Assembly (NCBI GenBank): GCA_014529385.2
Contig: CM043948.1
Coordinates: forward strand, 81,633,760-81,697,759
From: Adiantum capillus-veneris
Taxonomy: Eukaryota > Streptophyta > Polypodiopsida > Polypodiales > Pteridaceae
Length of the DNA: 64,000 nt
Direction: 5' to 3'
Position numbers and translations under genes: made by a program. Below, piece by piece: positions 60,000 through 64,000 of the stretch. Below the pieces are notes generated by a model that was not told the DNA's origin, searched no databases, and saw only the letters and a list, made by a program, of their open reading frames with translations. Numbering within the stretch: position 1 is the first letter of the stretch; each line of letters begins with the position of its first letter.

Positions 60000-61300
60000 C
60001 AACACTTACAAAGGATGAAAGAGAGGAGTTCAAATGTGTGCTAAGGAAGTTTCCTAGCTTTTTGCTAAAGACTACACCGATGTGCGTGGAGTAGATGCTT
60101 GTTCAACACAAAAATTGAAGCCCAGAGTCCACACCTAAGGCTCAGAAGCTACGAAGGCTAGGAGTCATCAAGGAGCAGGCTTTACTCAAGGAGGTAAGAA
60201 AGCTTCTAGCAGCAGGGTTCATTTATCCAGTGGAGAATTCAGAGTGGGTCTCTCCTTGTTGTTGTCACTCCTAAGAAGAACGGCAAGTGGGAGGGTGTGT
60301 GTGGATTAACCGTCCCCTCAATGAGGCAACAAAGAGAGATCACTTTCCCCTCCCATTCCAGGATGAGATACTAAATGAGGTAGATGGTCATGAGAAGTAC
60401 ACTGTGTGCGATGGTTACTCAGGTTACTTTCAAATAGGGATTGCACTGGAGGATCAATTGAAAACGACCTTTATCACTCCTTGGGTTGTTATGCTTTTAG
60501 AGTCATGCCATTTGGTCTGACAAATGCTCCTGCAACATTCCAACGTTTCATGAATATGGTGTTTCACAAGCATTCTTTGGAAAGTCAATTAGGTGTTCAT
60601 TGATGATTTCTGTATTTATAGCTCAAAATCATTGCATCTACAAAGGGTAGAAGAAGGTTTAAAAAGAAGCTCTACGACATGGAGGTCAACTCAACCCCGA
60701 CAAGTGCCATATAGGTGAGATGAAGTAATCTTGCTTGGTCATTAAGTTTCTTACAAAGGCATTGAAGTGGATCCTCGAAGGCAAAGGTTCTTATTGAGCT
60801 ACCATCACCCAAGAGTCTTAAGGAGGTCATCTCATTCATTCATTCAAAAGGTGAAGTATATGTCACGCTTCATTCACTTAGCCTCGGAGTTACTTCACCC
60901 CTTTGCAAAATTTGACACACACAACAAGTAGAATTTGCATGGTCTGATGAGCTTGAAGAGTACTTTTGTAACATTAAAGTCATTTTGTCAGAGCTTACCA
61001 ACACTCATGCCTCCTTGTTGGGTACACATTCTTTGTTAGCTCTAGTGCTGGGAAAGAAACAATTGGTGCTGTGTTGCTAACAACAAGATCCCCACAGTAC
61101 AAGGATGCGACCCATCTACTTTTGCTAGTAGGGTCATGAATGCTTTGAGAGAGACTACACAGAAGCAGAACTCATGATGCTTTCTCTCATGTTTACGGTG
61201 AGAAAGTTTAGATCCTACCTTCTAACAAAACCTTTTGTAATTCTCACTGCATGAAAATTTGTTCCCTTGGGTGTCATCTCAAATGAATCTCTTAGTACTA
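60000..61300 (+). pseudogene. pol: Reverse transcriptase and first RNase H of element D, heavily shifted
   Basis: RT landmarks appear in several frames: FIYPVENSEWVSP and PKKNGKW near 60220-60290, VCDGYSGYFQIGIALEDQ near 60400-60450, FRVMPFGLTNAPATFQRFMN near 60500-60550, and the active-site VFIDDFCIYS at about 60592-60622. RNase H fragments follow (DYTEAELMMLSL near 61150, RSYLLTKPF near 61210). The many indels here contrast with the intact integrase downstream. Confidence 0.8.
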
Positions 61301-61469
61301 GGATCTCAAAGTGGATTATGGAGTTGCAAGAGTTTCAATACTCTTTCAAGGTAGAAGATAGTGTGGTGCACAATTGGCAGGGATTCTCACTTATAGGGTG
61401 CACGAAAAGGAGATTAAGGTGCCTGAAGTAAAGACCTACCATTGCCACCACCAAAAAGTATTCCTAATG

Positions 61470-63141
61470 CTTTTACTTTGTTCTTTGATGGAGCTTTTCG
61501 TCGAGCCACAGGAAAAGCAGGGGGAGGGCTAGTGTTGCTCAACCAAGTGGAGAGGTGGTCATGAAAGAGAAGTTCAATCTACCAAGTTCAGCTAGCAACA
61601 ATGAAGCAGAATATGACACTCTACTTCATGGTTTGAAGATGTGCATTGGCCAAGGGATACAACGCCTCATGGTAAAGGGAGATGCACTTCTCATTGTTAA
61701 ACAGATTTTAGGCATTTGGGCATGCAAGAATGAGAGCTTACGGACAAAAGTTCATGCCATTCGTAGATTGTTTAATCAATTTGAAGAAGTGCAACTATAT
61801 CATATTCCTAGGAAACAGAATGAAGATGCTGATTTACTTGCACAACAAGCCATTGCATGTGTAAAGAAAGAAGTGCAGGTCATCATGGTGGCGGCTGCTG
61901 TGAAGCAACCGAGGTACCAGGGATTGGAGTCATTGGCTCCCATCATTGGCTACATTTTGGAGGGTGAGTTTCCACCAGACTTCACAAAAGCTCAAAAGAG
62001 GAGACTCATGAAGAAGGCAAGCGTATATCTCTTCCTAGAAGGCTCCCTCTATCAAAGAGGGAAGGATCAAGTGTGCAGACGAGTACCAACTATCAAGGAA
62101 ATTCCAGCCATTCTAAAAGGTTTGCATGAAGAGGCATGTGCTGGTCATTTTGCCCAAGAATTAACTGTGAAGAAGATTTTGCTTTCAAGGTATGTTTGGC
62201 CAAGTTTGCATGTGGATGTTCAACATTGGTGTAAAAGCTGTCACACTTGTCAGATAAATGGAAATAGAAGGTTGGTGCATGGCCCGAGGCAAATAGTGCT
62301 TGCAAATGGACCCTTTGAAAAGTGGGGCATTGATGCTATGGGTCCTCTGCCTAGGACAAAAAATGGTAAACTCTACATTCTAGTGGCTGTAGACTATATG
62401 ACTAGGTGGGTGGAAGCACAAAGTGTGGCAAAGGTAAATGAGAAGACAGTGAGCAAATTCGTCTACACTCACATTTGTTGTAGATTTGGCACACCTTTGG
62501 AGATTGTTTCTGATAATGGTCCAGGGTTTAGAAAAGGATTGCTCACAGAAGTTTGTGAAGAGCTTCACATTCTACATCGTCATAGCACACCATACTACCC
62601 ACAGTCAAATGGTTTGGTGGAGAAGGCTAATGGTGTCATTGCAGGAATCATTAGAAAGATGGTGCAAAACAAGACAAAATTATGGGATGACTTCTTGGAT
62701 GGTGCCTTGTGGGCGTATCGAACCACATATAGGGAAGCCACGGAGTTCACACCATTTCACTTGGTCTATGGTCAAGAGGCTTTACAGCCAATTGAGCTAA
62801 ACATTCCAACAATGCGACTTCATGGCAAATCAGCACAAGATGATCAAGAGGTATGGATGGATCGACTTCTTACGTTAGTGGAGCTTGAGTGGAAAAGAGA
62901 AGCAGCATACGAGTGCTACAAGAGGAAAGCCACACAAGCGAAAGAAACGCACGACAAGAAAATGAAGGACAAAGGCATCAAGGAAGGAGAGCTTGTGCTA
63001 AGGTATGACAATCGACTTGACAATCGTTTTGATGCCAAGTTTGAAACTAGATGGCAAGGGCCATACATAGTCAAGAAGAGTTTCAATTCTAGCTACTATC
63101 AGCTTATGGACTTGAATGGTAAACAGCTCTCAGGAAGGTAA
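61470..63141 (+). CDS. pol: Archaeal-type RNase H and integrase of element D
   Basis: A second RNase H begins near 61470 (LFFDGAFRRATGKAGGG) and enters the clean 528-codon frame from 61555. Its acidic residues are visible in FFDGA, NNEAEYDTLL, VKGDALLIVKQ and NEDADLLAQQ. Integrase follows: zinc-binding HEEACAGHF and CKSCHTCQ (about 62125-62255), core GIDAMGPLPRTKNGK, SDNGPGF and NGLVEKANG for the D,D,E triad, then a GPY-type tail (RWQGPYIVKKS) and the stop at 63141. This is the best-preserved pol block in the window. A frame change near 61545 separates the RNase H start, so the complete polyprotein is not open. Confidence 0.88.
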
Positions 63142-63356
63142 ACGGGTATCGCTTGAAGCCCTATTTGAGTCGCCTTCTACCAAAGGATCTACCAAGATCT
63201 GTCCAAAGGCCGCTGTCTCATGTAAGTATTGTTACATGAAGCATGAGTGTAACTCCAGCCAAAAATTCTGAGGGGCCAAACAATGAAGATCTCGTCAAGG
63301 ACTCTGAAGCACTCTCTTTGGAAAAGATGCTCTATGATGGTACATGAATATACCAT
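63142..63356 (+). other. 3' non-coding region of element D
   Basis: Short stretch between the integrase stop and the PPT. No motif was recognised. Confidence 0.5.
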
Positions 63357-63375
63357 CATCCAGGGGGAGGGCTAA
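63357..63375 (+). other. Polypurine tract of element D
   Basis: CCAGGGGGAGGGCTAA directly precedes the 3' LTR start TGATAGCCG at 63376. Confidence 0.9.
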
Positions 63376-64000
63376 TGATAGCCGTTTCTTCGGCTCTTTG
63401 TAATTGCCACAGTGAGTTACCTCACCCTACCAAAATCACCCAAACACTGTGGCTATCCCTACCATTTCACTGTACATAGGCGTGCGTGAGTCACGGAACT
63501 TTTCCATATCTTCTTAAAAACCCTCAGCTAGCTAGTCACTGGGCTAGGTGAGCAAAAAAATAATAATAATAATAATAATAAATAAATAAATAAAAGTATA
63601 TTATGGCCTCTTTGTGTGTAAATATTTCATTGTATATATGGCCTAAATATAGGGATTTTTTATAATTATTTTGCATTTATTTAAATATTTCTACTTAGGT
63701 GTGTGTTTTATTAAACCTATGTACATCTTTCATCCTCTTACACCATAATTATATATATATATATATATATATTATTTTATTTTATTTTTGCCAATATGTA
63801 CATACTCTAACCTCATATTTTTCCTTTATACAAATCACTCTCACATTTTCACCTCACCTCGTGAAAACAAAAAATTGATTTCTACTCATTGGTTACTTTT
63901 ATTATTATTTACTTGCATACATTTTCCTCTTTCAAAAAATAATTCAAGGAGGGACCATATCATATGATTCCAATATCTTTCCATATCCATAACTCTATAT
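63376..64000 (+). repeat. 3' LTR of element D, cut by the window end
   Basis: Matches 53621 to about 54262 with a modest number of substitutions and small indels (for example TTTTTTCAG versus TTTCTTCGG near the start and shorter homopolymers). Confidence 0.93.

Larger units (their letters stand above)
53621..64000 (+). mobile_element. Tat-lineage Ty3/gypsy element D
   Basis: Plus-strand order: 5' LTR (from 53621), upstream ORF, gag, protease, RT, RNase H, archaeal-type RNase H, integrase, PPT and the start of the 3' LTR (63376). The second RNase H between the first RNase H and integrase is a mark of the Tat lineage. The LTR starts match closely over the 625 bp that can be compared. Integrase is one clean frame, while other parts have indels. 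It is inserted in the right repeat arm; the candidate target duplication CCTAT would have to reappear beyond the window. Confidence 0.92.

Noticed and set aside
1-64000. tRNA, rRNA or other structural RNA genes
   Set aside because: No cloverleaf, rRNA or snRNA signature was noticed by eye; the only tRNA-related sequences are primer sites of retrotransposons.

Overview
The window looks like heterochromatin-like DNA from a large land-plant genome. It holds plant-type Ty1/copia and Ty3/gypsy (Tat-lineage) retrotransposons with tRNA-Met and tRNA-Asp primer sites, a plant-style spliced gene with an 84-bp GT-AG intron, microsatellites and long tandem-repeat arrays. No conserved housekeeping gene, rRNA, tRNA or CRISPR was seen. 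A fern or another large-genome plant would fit, but nothing here proves the lineage. Most coding regions are decayed, so most are annotated as pseudogenes. Coordinates of decayed domains are approximate.

Layout. 1-1918: 5' part of a minus-strand copia element (protease edge, gag, PBS, 227-bp LTR). 1919-5093: unassigned DNA with a complete 776-bp solo LTR (5-bp target duplication) and microsatellites. 5094-33502: plus-strand gypsy-type element B (LTR, PBS, long leader, repeat-rich gag-like ORF, protease-like tail). B is split by a ~19.4-kb minus-strand Tat/Ogre-like element C (11818-31263). C has two LTRs, PBS, PPT, gag, protease, RT-RNase H, integrase, a second retropepsin-like domain after integrase, two clusters of 24-bp palindromes and an extra ORF before the PPT. 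33503-36302: 3' LTR and pol of a second copy of the window-start copia family, cut off inside integrase.

36303-53620 is the most unusual part. Arrays of a ~50-bp repeat with the core TTGGACAAGTGGTGGACCTT run mainly forward on the left and mainly reversed on the right, forming a giant imperfect inverted repeat. Between and inside the arrays, all on the minus strand, lie two FCP1/HAD-phosphatase-like genes, a SET-domain exon and a spliced gene that looks like a ParB-like (DGQHR-type) domain joined to a degenerate DNA-methylase-like domain. This may be a foldback-like mobile unit with chromatin- or DNA-modifying cargo, or a satellite-invaded gene cluster.

53621-64000: plus-strand Tat-lineage element D, inserted into the right arm. 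It has a 5' LTR, an upstream ORF with two tandem homologous modules, gag, protease, RT, a first RNase H, a second archaeal-type RNase H, a largely intact integrase, a PPT and the start of the 3' LTR.

Inferred order: B integrated first and was split by C and cut by the copia copy. The repeat-arm region now abuts and truncates that copia copy, and D integrated into the right arm later.
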